From Trissonchulus latispiculum (Eukaryota > Nematoda > Enoplea > Enoplida > Ironidae), in assembly GCA_030248195.1 (NCBI GenBank), contig JASAND010004359.1:35854-99853 (forward strand): a stretch of DNA of 64,000 bases, in the 5' to 3' direction. Made by a program: the position numbers and the translations under genes. Shown here in pieces: positions 54,443 through 64,000 of the stretch. Position 1 is the first letter of the stretch; each line of letters opens with the position of its first letter. The notes below the pieces were generated by a model. The model made no database searches. It saw only the letters and a list, made by a program, of their open reading frames with translations, and was not told where the DNA came from.

Positions 54443-55675
54443 TTAGAAGGTACTGAACACCGGGCTTGAGCGCTCCAAAGGCAGGCGCGCTGTAGCCCGA
54501 TGAGGGGTGGCGGGGTCAAAGTGGATGACGCCCACGCATGGATAGAAGATATTATCCTCTTCGCCTGGAGGGGCAAGCCCTGCGATAAACTCTCCCGTTC
54601 GGTTGGTGCCCAATCCCAGGCGGGCAGCCCGGAGGTCAGCCAGCGGATTCACGATCCCATAAAACGGTGGGGACATACCATCCTGCCGCCATCGGTCGAA
54701 GGCCAACTCCATCCGCCGATGAATGACCTTGAGAAACGCGGACATGTCTTCATCTGACAGCAAGATCTTTGCCTGCCAGTCTTCGTAGAAATCCTGAGGG
54801 CCGGCCTGAGTGAACCACAGCAGGATCTCCGTCCACAAAGTGCCGGCCACCGACACTCCGCTAAACCAATTCTCCCGTAGGTACAGCTGAGGGAAGTCCC
54901 TGGCGGGGATATCGTCTAAGTCCTGCGCGGGTACACCACGCACGAAGGGCATCTTGACATTGAAACCCCAGAACGTTTCCCCTGATGCTTCACCAAATAG
55001 CGCGAAGGGATAGGTCAGCAGGTAATCCTGCAGTGACCGGGACTGACGCACGAGCTGCCAGTGAATACGCCCCATTGTGCGCACTTGATGCCCGCCTGCC
55101 CAATTATGACGAAAGGACGGGTGAGCTTCCTCCTGGAGCTGGATACGAACCTGTCGTTTCAGGGTGATACCGTCCATATGGGGATGTTCCTCAATATACC
55201 GCTTCGTGCGGCCCGCGTGATGGAAGTCAGCTTTCCTGTACGTATACCCGTGCTCGCCCATAGCGAATCTCTGATCCGGGTGCTGTTCCAAAGTGAATCC
55301 GCCTTCGACCGGATGCATATACGATGTCTCGAACGGAGGACGAAGATACGGATGTAGGAATTCGTCCGACGCGACCGATTGGATCCCATCAACCGGGGGC
55401 TGGAACCAATACCAATAAGCCTTGCGGATCGCTTGGAGTCTATCCAAGGAACTGGTGGCCGCACAATAGACGTCCTTATAGGCACGGGAATGGGCTCTGG
55501 TAAACAGATGCTCATACGGTGTAAATTCCGGCACAAAAAGTCGCAAAAGTTCCGCATTTGCCCACATAACTGAAGTACTGAGCTTCGTCCGGAACACCCG
55601 TGGGATCGGGTTACAATGTGGATGTGGATCATACATGGGCAATGAACTTGGCTCTAGCCTGCACAGCCTTCGAGC
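54443..55675 (-). CDS. Giant ORF, C-terminal segment (about 400 residues)
   Basis: Uninterrupted frame ending VFSTF and TAA at 54443. The first ATG-like start is near 55642, but the frame is open upstream to the repeat TGTGCAGGCTAG at about 55659-55670, where it is in phase with the segment at 58143-59936. Composition is Pro/Arg/aromatic-rich and looks like constrained protein: FGFNVKMPFVRG-type hydrophobic blocks, YFALFGEASG-like turns, WQAKILLSDEDMSAFLKVIH and DIPARDFPQLYL. No transmembrane segment. I recognise no family. GC-rich compared with its surroundings, which argues that it is a real gene. Confidence 0.6.
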   Translation of the reverse strand, partial: ARRLCRLEPSSLPMYDPHPHCNPIPRVFRTKLSTSVMWANAELLRLFVPEFTPYEHLFTRAHSRAYKDVYCAATSSLDRLQAIRKAYWYWFQPPVDGIQSVASDEFLHPYLRPPFETSYMHPVEGGFTLEQHPDQRFAMGEHGYTYRKADFHHAGRTKRYIEEHPHMDGITLKRQVRIQLQEEAHPSFRHNWAGGHQVRTMGRIHWQLVRQSRSLQDYLLTYPFALFGEASGETFWGFNVKMPFVRGVPAQDLDDIPARDFPQLYLRENWFSGVSVAGTLWTEILLWFTQAGPQDFYEDWQAKILLSDEDMSAFLKVIHRRMELAFDRWRQDGMSPPFYGIVNPLADLRAARLGLGTNRTGEFIAGLAPPGEEDNIFYPCVGVIHFDPATPHRATARLPLERSSPVFSTF

Positions 55676-56415
55676 TCACTGCGCGAGGGGTCAAATTTTT
55701 AATTTTTCACGATATGTGTCAACTGTAGTTTTTACAAAGCTCTGTTGTACCCAGGCATTTTTCTAGTCCCTTTGTCGGAAAGATTTGCTAACTTTTACGC
55801 AATCCTCTAAGATTTTGATGAATCTCGCAAAAAATGCTAAATTTTTATTCTCTGGTTTTACTTAAATAGCAAGGGAATTTTATAAATGCAGTTATAATTC
55901 ACTCCGTTTTTAAGATTTAATTAGCATAATTAACCAAGTTATAGTTAGTTTTCAGAAGTCGAAGCTATGACAACTAATTTTTACATTATAAAAAGCCGTT
56001 GATATAACCTTCTGATTGTGTCTGATACAATCCTCAAGGCGGTAGGAAAATCCTTACTGGAAACACTCAAATGTTTGGCTCCGGCATACAATTGGAGTTT
56101 TAACCAAACTGCTAGTCCAACTTTATGGTTTGACAGAAATCGGTATGAAAAACAGATACAGCTGGGAAACATTAGAGACAGAAAGTAGTAAAAAACTTTT
56201 TGCACAAATTCAATATCTATCTAGAAAAATAAATTATGAAGGAAGCGCCGGCAGCATGAATTCAATGTGCGATATAGCTTAAGGAGAATTTTGCTCGAGC
56301 GTTGACTTTACCAACTCCGTTTTTAGAACATATAATCAAGAGCATGTAAGTAAAATATATAAGCAAGCAACAGCAGATGGAATGACCAATGTAGAATGGA
56401 ACAAGTTAGAGGGGA

Positions 56416-56824
56416 AGGGCCGTAAAAAATTATAAAGCGGGTGGCGGTAAAAGGTTTGCAACGGGGGATCTGGGGGGGCAGAGCCCCCAGTTGAAGAAAG
56501 TTTTTGTTTTTGCAGTAAAACCTGTCTACGGAACTTTAATTCCTTTCACTTTGAAGAACCGAGAAAGTTTTTTTAAATTCTACACATTTTAAAGCAAAAC
56601 TAGCAATTTTCTCCGAAAAATCGGATTCATTTCAAGATTTTTCTTCATAAACGCAGAATATAAATATTCCGTTAAAAATTAGAAAATTCTTTGGTTTTTG
56701 GTATATAGCACGAAATTTAATGAAGTAGGAAAGTATTTGGTTTTTGCCCTTTTTTCTATTTTTATCCTTAATTTTTCATACCTATGAATCGCGACGGGGG
56801 CGGCCACTTACAGGATGAGCCCCT
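56416..56824. mobile_element. Q2: decayed relative of Q1
   Basis: Follows Q1 along its length: the GGGGGGGCAGAGCCCCC module, AATTTTCTCCGAAAAATCGG, and ATCGCGACGGGGGCGGCC near the end. Flanks AGAGGGGA (56408-56415) and AGAGGGCA (56825-56832), 7 of 8 matching. Ends are degenerate. Confidence 0.65.
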
Positions 56825-57519
56825 AGAGGGCATAGGAGCGATAGCCTCAGAAAAAGCCAGAGCCTAAACCACGGTAAATTGTTTCAAGAAATTAATTGAG
56901 AGCAGTCTTGAAATGCCAATCAGAGTTGGGAGTCTCGGTCTCGGTCTCGGTCTGGCTGAAATGCCGAGACTTGGCCAATCTAGGTGTCGGTCTCGTCCAT
57001 CAAAATGTCTCCGTTTTGGACCGAGACCGGAAATTTCTTGAAACCATCATTTTTCAGCGACGAAAATTTTAAATCAATGTTATGAAAACTAACTAACGAG
57101 GTGAGAAAACCGTTTTTATGTGTTAAAGTCGCTAATACTGGCCCTAAGCCTCAAAAACTAGAAAAAACTAAGAAGCCTATCTTTAAGCGTTCGACTGCGA
57201 ACTAAACTCAACTTTTAAGCTACAGGAGTATGCACAGAAGGCGCAATTTTTTTTGAATGAAATGTATAAAAAACAAAATGCGCCGATGGCTCGAAAAGTT
57301 TCAAAGGAAATTAAACAGAAAACACACCACAGGTCCAAAATTTTGGAATAAATGTAATGGAAAACGCGCCGGAGGCGCGAAAATTTATAAGGAAAAATAA
57401 ACAAAACGGGCCGATGGCGCGAAATTTTCTAAAAGAATGTAATGGTCAACGCGTGGCATGCGCGAAACGTTTTAAATAAATGTAATGGAAAACACGCTAA
57501 CCGACCAAGAAATTTTTAA

Positions 57520-58190
57520 ACGATTTTGTGGTGATGAAGGATAGAATTTTTATGCGTGGGGTTAAAATGTGGTTGTGCTGGAAAACATTTTAATACACTT
57601 TGATGCGCGGTAGTAACAATTTTGTTGCGCGGCGATGAACATTTTGTTACGCGGGACAACATTTTGATGCGCTTTGTTGGGCGGGGGTAAAAATTGTACT
57701 GAGCGAATTTGCTGCTCGAGTTAGAAATTTCGTTGCACGGGATAAATTTCTAATGCTCTTTTGTTGCGCAGTGGGAAAAAGCTTGCTGCGCGCGATAAAA
57801 ATTTTGTTGCACTTTGTTGCGCGGGGGTAGAAATTTTACTGAGCGGGGTAAAATTCGCTACTCGAGTTAGAAGTTTCGTTGGACGGGATGAACTATTAAT
57901 GGGCATTGTTGCGCGGGGGTAAAATTTTGCAGCGCGGGATAAAACTTGTATCCGCTTTGCTGCGCGCGGGTAAAAATTTTACTTAGCCTGGGTAAAATTT
58001 GCTGCTCGGGTTAGAAATTTCGTTGCGCGAATAAACTTCTAATGCGCTTTGCTGCGCGCGGGTAAAAATTTTGTTGCGCTGCGATAAAAATTTGCTGCAC
58101 GGGATAAAATCTTGACGCGCTTTCCTGCGCGGGGTAAATATTTTACTGCGCGGGGGTAAAATTTTTGCTGCGCACTGCGCGGGGGTAAAT
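57520..58190. repeat. Degenerate GCGCGGGGGTAAAA minisatellite
   Basis: Many diverged copies of a 20-40 bp unit combining GCGCGGGGGTAAAAATTTT, GCTTTGTTGCGC and GAGTTAGAAATTTCGTTG. The last copies supply the C-terminal residues and stop of the open frame ending at 58143, suggesting that those residues are not part of the original protein. Confidence 0.7.
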
Positions 58191-60110
58191 TTGTCCTAGC
58201 CTGCACATGTGCAGGAGTTGTGTAGGCATTGCCCATGCGTGATGTGGATTCAAGCTGGGGATTTCCTTGAACGTCCAGGTAGCTCCCGGTGGTTTCCCGT
58301 TTGCCGCCTGAATATCGTCCCACGAGAAGAAACCAGGTAAGCCTAGATTCTGTTCGGTCATGATCTTAACAATCTCCGGTAAAGTCGATTCCGTTACCGA
58401 AACGTGGCCTTCACTCAAAGGTGTAAACCACGTCATAGCCGCTCTTCGAAAGGCGGCCACCGTTGGGTGTGGCTCCGTCTGTCCCGCCGCTGCCGGTAGA
58501 GAAGCCACGTTCCATTGTCCCCACCAATCCTTGTAATACACGCGAGGGGCAATTCTCGGCGGGAGATGAGCAATCTGTTCGGGTTGGGGTTGCACAACCT
58601 GAAATCTAGGATACACCGGGTTCCGGTGGTCGTAGAGGACTCCCTTTCCGTATTCCTCATGCTTGGCAATAAGATGTTCTTCATAGAGGATTTCCCGGAA
58701 AGTAGGAAAGTTGTCCTTAGTCCGATATTTCCGCCGATGCATGACTTCGTCGTAAGAAGCCGGGACATCAAATGGACGTGCCCGAGACGGGCGTGATTGA
58801 CGCGTAGGATACTCTGTTTTCGGTATAATAGAAGGAATTGCTTTTTCCGGCGTTCGTGTTGCTCTAGCGCGAGTTCGAGAACCTGATCGTACGCGGATCT
58901 TACTAGAGGAGGAACTCCTGTAGTCATCCCGGTATGAGCTGGACGGCCTATCCTGTACAGGCCGAGGTTCCGCCCCTGCAGGTAGAGGGTGTGGTCGATC
59001 GCACACCTGTGGACCCTGAGACATAGCAGTTCGAGGCGTAAATACAAGCGGTTTCTCCTGAACATGAATTCCCTTAGGTGGGTCCTTCTTATCTACGGAT
59101 CTACCTCGACCTCGAAATTGTGGACCTTGCGTGTCAGAACTTCTGCGCAGGGGTTGCCACTGCGAGAACTTATCCTGGTCCATTCTAGATGGTTTCGCTT
59201 GTCTCTGATCATCCGGAAAACGCCGCCATGAGCTATCTCTCCGATGTTGCGCTTCTGGTTCTCGTGAGTCTGGTGCCTGGGCGCCGGTTTCCGGCTGTCC
59301 ATAACGCGAGTCTCGTTTCGGGGAAAATTCCAATGGTGGGGGTGGAGCCCATTTCTTTTCCGGAGGAGCACCGGATGCATCTAAATTCGGTTGCGCAGAT
59401 GGGGTTTCCATTGGCTCGGGTACCGAACCAATCTGTGATGGCGGTCCAAAACGTGGTTTCGTCGGGAGTAGGAAAGGAGGGACAGGAACCGCGTAAGCTC
59501 TAGGTTGAACTGTCGTTGGACGGAATACCCTCAACATTTGTTGGGGTCCGGCCTGCGGGAAAAGCTGCAACTGATCTGGCTGTGGGGCGTAGTTCGTCTG
59601 TACGTTAGTCATAACTCCCGTTGACAGCTGCATGGGTATACCACCAGCTCTACCTGCCCGATACAAGAATTGACGTTCCACTAGAGCTGGACCTGGAGCT
59701 CGCCGCAACATGTCCAATTCGCTTCGCACTTGTTCGACCTCCCTCTCCATAGCTGGTGTCAGGGTAATTTGCATAGTCACTTGGCCGAAATATTCATCGC
59801 TGGGGACAAGATCATTGATGGTTGCCACCAAATGCAAGGAACTCACTTGAACGCACCCATTGACATCACGCCACATCATGACCTGCCGGTACCGCGGCAG
59901 ATCAGGTCGGTATTCCTCGATCACCTGCCAGTGCACGGGTAAACCCTGCTGTATGGCCTGTAGGTATGCTGTGACGGGTCGAAATCCTCGTGAGCCCGAT
60001 CCAGCATAGGCGCCACCACAAACGTACGAACTTGCGTACAGCCCTGGCGTCGGATCTCACTTGCCTTCAACATATCTAAAAGCAGGACCGCTTGAGGGAC
60101 CAGGAGCATA
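58143..60110 (-). CDS. Giant ORF, fourth segment (low-complexity then globular)
   Basis: Frame open from about 60110 to a stop at 58143. The residues before the first in-track start (GTG at 59936) read GSGSRGFRPVTAYLQAIQQG and VHWQVIEEYRPDLPRY, which look coding, so the frame is entered from the previous segment by a -1 shift near 60000-60060. A helix (AMEREVEQVRSELDMLRRAP) is followed by a Pro/Arg/Ser-rich region (RSGSRTRARATRT), then a globular part: YDEVMHRRKYRTKDNFPTFR, YYKDWWGQWNVASLP. The last ~15 residues come from the minisatellite. The Arg/Ser-rich tract suggests RNA or DNA binding. Family unknown. Confidence 0.6.
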
Positions 60111-61690
60111 TCATGGCCTCCCGTAGGCGTCATGTTCTGTTCTGGAGTCCGATGAAACATAGCGCCCGGAATAAACGTATGATTCGAAGGGCCAGTCCTA
60201 CCGGTAGACCCTGGAGCCAATAGGAATCGCAAAAAGTGATCCAGCATTGGCCATACCAACGGTGGGAGCAGATCATACAGCGCAGGGGTCAACCCTAGCT
60301 GTCGCAGTTCCACTTCAGAAGGCAAATCGGCAATAGTTGGCTGCACTTGCTGGGCTGGTAACACAAATTGGTCCGGTGTAGGCTGCGGGAATACGAATTG
60401 TTCCCTTCGCACCAAAGACGCTGCTAGCTGTAGTGCTGGATCCAAAATATCGTCAATATTCCCACAGGACAAAGGTGTTGGAGCACCAGATGTCGAACGA
60501 CTAGCAGCCCTAGCTCCTTCCTGGATTAGCATAGAGAGTTGTCTAACAAGGGCTGGGGAGACGTCCTGTTCTTCCGTAGGGGCTTGCGTGGTCTGTAGGG
60601 TCTCAGGACCAGACGGTTGACCGCTGGCCTGCATTCCATGACCTGCACTAGTCGTGTGAGGTTTCCCAGGCGGCGGTGGCGGCACAGAGGGAGCCTCTGT
60701 ACGATCCCGTGATGTAGGACCACTAGCACCCTGATCTGTTTCTTCGGAAGACGCCTGAAGTTTCGCATAAAGGGCCACTGGGTCCAACCAAGATGGCACA
60801 TTTCCGTCCCTATCCAAAACTTTCCCTACTGCGGGCTGACTTCGAGTCTTCGCTGCTGGCGGGACCGATGGTTGCCGTCGGTCACGTGTGGTCGGTGGGG
60901 CTGACGGGGGCGTTCTGAGAGCAAAATAACGGCCTGTAAACGTCATCTGAGGGGATTTCGACATCAAAGGTTGAGGCTGTCCCGAACTAGGCTGAGCATG
61001 CGACGGTTGCCGTTGCTGCTGCTGATCTCGCCGCGATTGCCGCTGGCTATCCCGTTCGCGTCGAGGGTCCCGTTCTGGTGAAGACGATTTAGCCCTTCGA
61101 TCTCCGCTAGGTGGTTTATGAGGAATAATAGGCATGTGTTCTGCTCGCCCATCCTGTCCTGGAGCAATGATGGCCACCACCTCAGGTTCCTCGTCTGGAT
61201 CTGGAAAACCTTCCCCATCTGATGGCTCATACATTTCCTGGCGTTGGCGGGCCCGACGACTAGGCCTTGGAGGCTCTTCTGGCTGTGGGACAATCAATGG
61301 GCCCTCAGGTCTACTGGGGTCCATTGGATGATGTAGTCCGTCACGTGAATGACGAACCCGAGCCCAATCGATCACAGGCAGTGGGCTAGGTCGAAAACAC
61401 CAGCGCATCCAAGTCTGATAGAATTCTAGCAAGGGGCGATAGACGGCTTCACGCAGGGGATCGGCTGGGTTAGCCCATTCACCGAACTCGGGACTAAACG
61501 ACCAAAACGGGCCCCGCCTTAGTGGATCATCAGCGGACACCTGCCGATATGGCAGCACCTTCAAACGGATATTCCACTGCTCGTTAACCTGTGCATCGGA
61601 CGCTCGGGAGGTCGTAGGCGTAGATGACCGGGCAGCTCGATGCGGCCCAAACCCTGCCGGGTCAGGCGTTCAAGCTTAGCAACTTCCTGC
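59921..61690 (-). CDS. Giant ORF, third segment (disordered, Pro/Gln/Arg-rich)
   Basis: A frame coding-like from about 61690 (ARSSTPTTSRASDAQVNEQW precedes the first start-like codon at 61564), running to a stop at 59921. The N-terminal part is aromatic-rich (FWSFSPEFGEWANPADPL, YQTWMRWCFRPSPLPVIDWA). A long disordered stretch follows with Arg/Gln/Pro/Ser repeats (RRDQQQQRQPSHAQPSS), then a more ordered C-terminal part (LTPALYDLLPPLVWPMLDHF). Entered from the preceding frame by a -1 shift. The last residues of this frame overlap the next one, so the true exit is before 59990. No family recognised. Confidence 0.6.
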
Positions 61691-62700
61691 GGTCCGTAGG
61701 CATTCCTAATAGTGGACAGCTGCAAAGCCATGGTATTATCCCGATAATTCAATAACGCCGCTATTCGCCGAGCAATCTGGAATGTGGTTTCCACATCCGC
61801 AATTGCATATTCAATATCGGCCAAATGAGGGATCACCGGGAAGCCGCGATCACAACACACCCTGAGCTTCGGGTTAGGCAGTTTACATTTAGCCGCCAAG
61901 TCCTTCAAACTTCTGCCAGTTGTGTCAATAAATCCATGAATGTTCCGAGGGATAGAGTCTGGCGGTAACAAGGGTTCCTGATACTGCCGCTCACGATATG
62001 TACTGGATCGCCTCAGCTTCCAAGCGTGGATCCAGAACTCCTGCAGTTCAATTAGACGGTCCTCCAAACCTTGGAGACCAAAGGCCTCGGCCAACCTTCG
62101 GGCATCCGAAGGGGCATTCACCGACACGAAATAAGTCCTCAAGGCCGGATCAAACAAGAGTTGTAGTAACTGCAAGAACGGGAAAAAGTCCTTAAGCTGG
62201 GCCAGAATATAATTAACCGCAATCACAAACAGCCTAGGGCGTTCGTAGCCCTCTGTCTGCATCACTGGGCCCATAAACTGGAAGGTCGTGACTGTAGCCG
62301 CTTCAGGCATAGCAAACTGGAACCCGTTTCCACCTTCGACGTCAAAGGCCACGAGTTGGAATTCCGCGATCATGGTTAACAGATCCGGAAAATGGTACAG
62401 AAATTGGGAAAAGGAGGAAATCACCACCGTATCGGTGTGATCTGGGGCGTTCCTGATACGAGAAAATGTGGGGCGTGGGGAGGGAATATCTGCAGGTCTC
62501 TCAGTCAAGGCCTGTCCAAGGGCTGACGCCGCCGAGTCAAATCCTTCTCCAAGATCTTCAACCCCATATTGCCTATGACGAACCAAACTGTCCGTGTAGG
62601 CCTGCAAGTGCGTCACCAGCTGGTCATATTCTTCCCTTCGAAAAGGGTCGAGCGATGCGATGCTGTAAGGGAGCAACCAAACGGGGGGCCGGGGGAGCAG
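61561..62700 (-). CDS. Giant ORF, second segment with DEDDy exonuclease-like domain
   Basis: The 440-residue frame runs 62883-61561, but its first ~70 residues overlap a better frame and are probably not translated. Numbering from its start, LVAFDVEGG places D181 and E183 (Exo I, DxE). FVSVNAPSDARRLAEAF places D260 (Exo II). IEYAIADVETTF gives Y359 and D363 (Exo III, YxxxD). The order and spacing fit the RNase H-like 3'-5' exonuclease fold of the DEDDy type, as in Egalitarian/EXD1- or Gfd2-like proteins; all four acidic residues are present. Substrate unknown. Helical FFPFLQLLQLLFDPALR separates Exo I from Exo II. Confidence 0.65.
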   Translation of the reverse strand: MLPRPPVWLLPYSIASLDPFRREEYDQLVTHLQAYTDSLVRHRQYGVEDLGEGFDSAASALGQALTERPADIPSPRPTFSRIRNAPDHTDTVVISSFSQFLYHFPDLLTMIAEFQLVAFDVEGGNGFQFAMPEAATVTTFQFMGPVMQTEGYERPRLFVIAVNYILAQLKDFFPFLQLLQLLFDPALRTYFVSVNAPSDARRLAEAFGLQGLEDRLIELQEFWIHAWKLRRSSTYRERQYQEPLLPPDSIPRNIHGFIDTTGRSLKDLAAKCKLPNPKLRVCCDRGFPVIPHLADIEYAIADVETTFQIARRIAALLNYRDNTMALQLSTIRNAYGPQEVAKLERLTRQGLGRIELPGHLRLRPPERPMHRLTSSGISV

Positions 62701-63330
62701 GTGGAACTTCCGCCACAGCAGGTTCTGCTGGAGCGGCCGCCGGTGGTTGCCCCGACGCCTGATCTGCATCCTGGGCTTCTGACACTTCGCCCTCTTCAAG
62801 CTCTTCTTCTCCGACTTCCTCCATAATTTGCAATTCTGAGTCCGGTTCTGAATTGTCGTCCTGCTCGGTAGCCTGGCGGTCACCGCCAGCTACAGCACGA
62901 GCGCCCTCAACTTCTGATGTGTCCATCGTTTCTGCGCCTTGACCTAAATGTGCTAGTGACAAATCACCCAACGTTACCGTACGAAGCAGTGGCGCTGGTG
63001 CATCAACTACCCGCTCAAATTCTTCCCACACCTGCCGATCTGGGTCAAGATAGTCTGAAGCTGCTGAGGCGGGTCGCTGTTGGAGCGTAGGTGGGGGCGG
63101 GGTAGGCAGGGTATGTGGGTCTCCCACATCCGACAATACTGAACCAGGACTGGGCAGGGCAGGGGTCGAAGAGCGGCGTACACGTAGAACGCCGGTGTCC
63201 ATGTCTAACATGGATGACCACTGGTCTGATCGGTGGGGATGAGAGGAATATGAAAGGGGCGCCGAACCTGTTACCGGTTGGCCAGGGGCCGGACTAGACT
63301 GAGCGGCAGAATCCTCCCGCCAGGCTGGGC
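62630..63330 (-). CDS. Giant ORF, N-terminal second frame (acidic, disordered)
   Basis: A frame open from about 63330 (AWREDSAAQSSPAPGQPVTG) through 63211 to 62624. It contains DPDRQVWEEFERVVDAPAPL, then a strongly acidic region (IMEEVGEEELEEGEVSEAQD) and an Ala/Pro-rich stretch. It leaves this frame by a +1 shift near 62640-62690, to enter the exonuclease frame at SIASLDPFRREEYDQL. Entered from the first segment by a -1 shift at a C-run near 63325-63340. Intrinsically disordered by composition; no domain. Confidence 0.6.
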
Positions 63331-63555
63331 GGGGGGTTGGGGGTTTCCAGAACCAGCGGTTTCCGCTTGATTCTCATCCGTTTCCATAGCCGGCAGAGTT
63401 TCCTCTGTCGGTCGGTCCATAACGTTAACCGCTTCCCAGAATTCTTCTGATAAGCCGGGATATTCTTCAAGATTGTTCACGTCACCGGGTGAGGTAGGAG
63501 GAGGTGGGTCTGGTCGTTCCTTAAAGTTCTTTTCGACCCGGAAAGTTAAGCTCAT
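63325..63555 (-). CDS. Giant ORF, start segment
   Basis: ATG at 63555 with an in-frame TAG two codons upstream (63561-63559), so the start is well defined. It encodes MSLTFRVEKNFKERPDPPPP, then EEYPGLSEEFWEAVNVMDRP and an acidic Thr/Glu-rich stretch. The frame runs on to 63271, but the sequence after the C-run (AACCCCCAACCCCCCGCCC, about 63328-63346) reads better in the -1 frame. Confidence 0.6.
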
Positions 63556-64000
63556 AGGCTAGGAATGGCAGGAAAATAAGTCACAATAAGCAAGTGATAT
63601 CCAGTAAAGCACTAAGAATTAAAGCCACAAGTAGAATTAGTCGTAAATCTGAAATCAAAGAACAACACAGGTTAACATGTGCTAGCGTGAAATAGTGCCT
63701 AGCGGGCTTGGGTCTACCCACCCCCAGGCAAGAACGGAAGGTTACTACAGACGAGGGTGTCCTCGCCCGGTAACCCCAGATCCAAGGCAAATCGCAAATT
63801 AGAGTAAGAAGAAGCGCCAAAAATTTTAAGCAGAATCCTTCAAGAGCACCCCTTTGGCCGAGGGTTCCCCCCGGTTAAGACATAAGACCTTCCGTTCTTT
63901 TGGCAACCAAAAGGGATCCCACCATAGAAGAGATTCAGCATCTAGGGTCTAAGCTAAAACTCAGAAAAATGTGCAAAAGCGATCAGAGGGTGAAAGCATG
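63556..64000. other. Upstream region of the giant ORF
   Basis: No coding frame. It contains an exact 11-bp inverted repeat, AGAACGGAAGG (63731-63741) and its complement (63888-63898), and the GGTTACTACAGACG / CGCCCGGTAACC area between. A promoter is not identifiable by eye. Confidence 0.4.

Larger units (their letters stand above)
55671..58196. other. 2.5-kb intervening segment with 12-bp direct repeats at its borders
   Basis: TGTGCAGGCTAG (minus strand) occurs at both borders, about 55659-55670 and 58193-58204, in the same codon phase. Removing one copy plus the segment joins LLHMCRL to EPSSLPMYD in one frame. The interior is non-coding: a decayed Q element (56416-56824), CGCGCCGGAGGCGCG-type words (57180-57500) and a minisatellite (57520-58190). 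It could be an insertion with a 12-bp target duplication. It could also be an intron of GC-AG type (GCTAGG...TGTGCAG). Confidence 0.6.

Noticed and set aside
61998..62195. Plus-strand frames opposite the giant ORF
   Set aside because: Shadow frames of the GC-rich coding strand, as are 58515-58796, 59189-59503 and 62466-62826.
1..64000. tRNA, rRNA or bacterial operon structure
   Set aside because: No cloverleaf with a T-arm GGTTCGA context or rRNA signature was seen; split genes with GT-AG introns exclude a prokaryote.

Overview
The window is eukaryotic nuclear DNA, most likely from an invertebrate animal. It carries a split COG3 gene with GT-AG introns, non-LTR retrotransposon fragments, satellite arrays, long (TA)n and (CA)n tracts, and an unusually dense, nested set of short non-autonomous DNA transposons. 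I cannot name the species.

Left part (about 1-31.5 kb): the minus strand holds six phase-compatible exons of COG3, the Golgi tethering-complex subunit (11690 down to 1717). A less certain first exon lies at 31512. The 3' end of the gene lies beyond the left edge. The introns are packed with elements: a 3.9-kb hAT-like element (2590-6507) with others nested in it, the ~1.1-kb elements E1 and E2, the hAT-like H1, and a foldback element beside an exon. If the 31.5-kb exon is right, the largest intron contains about 43 copies of a 147-bp satellite. These are organised into higher-order blocks with repeated copies of a 733-bp hAT-like element (T) and retrotransposon fragments. A second ~147-bp array lies at 29.4-30.7 kb.

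Middle part (31.5-50 kb): a nest of insertions. A CR1/Jockey-like LINE is interrupted by element P1 (8-bp target duplication). P1 is interrupted by two tandem 5-6 kb elements, S1 and S2. These in turn hold H3, N1, T4, E3, E4, K5, K6 and J1. Many have target duplications that can be read by eye, and paralogous empty sites exist for several.

Right part (50-64 kb): a different landscape. A broken C2H2 zinc-finger ORF lies at 50.7 kb. From 63555 to 54443 on the minus strand runs a chain of open frames, richer in GC than its surroundings, that reads as one very long protein of roughly 2,250 residues. It changes frame four times and is interrupted by a 2.5-kb segment flanked by 12-bp direct repeats that sit in the same codon phase. 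One stretch has the residues of a DEDDy 3'-5' exonuclease fold. I recognise no family for the rest.

The most unusual theme is that homologous elements share termini and layout, yet each copy carries its own private short word, repeated many times and always at the same relative positions (E1-E4; H1-H3).
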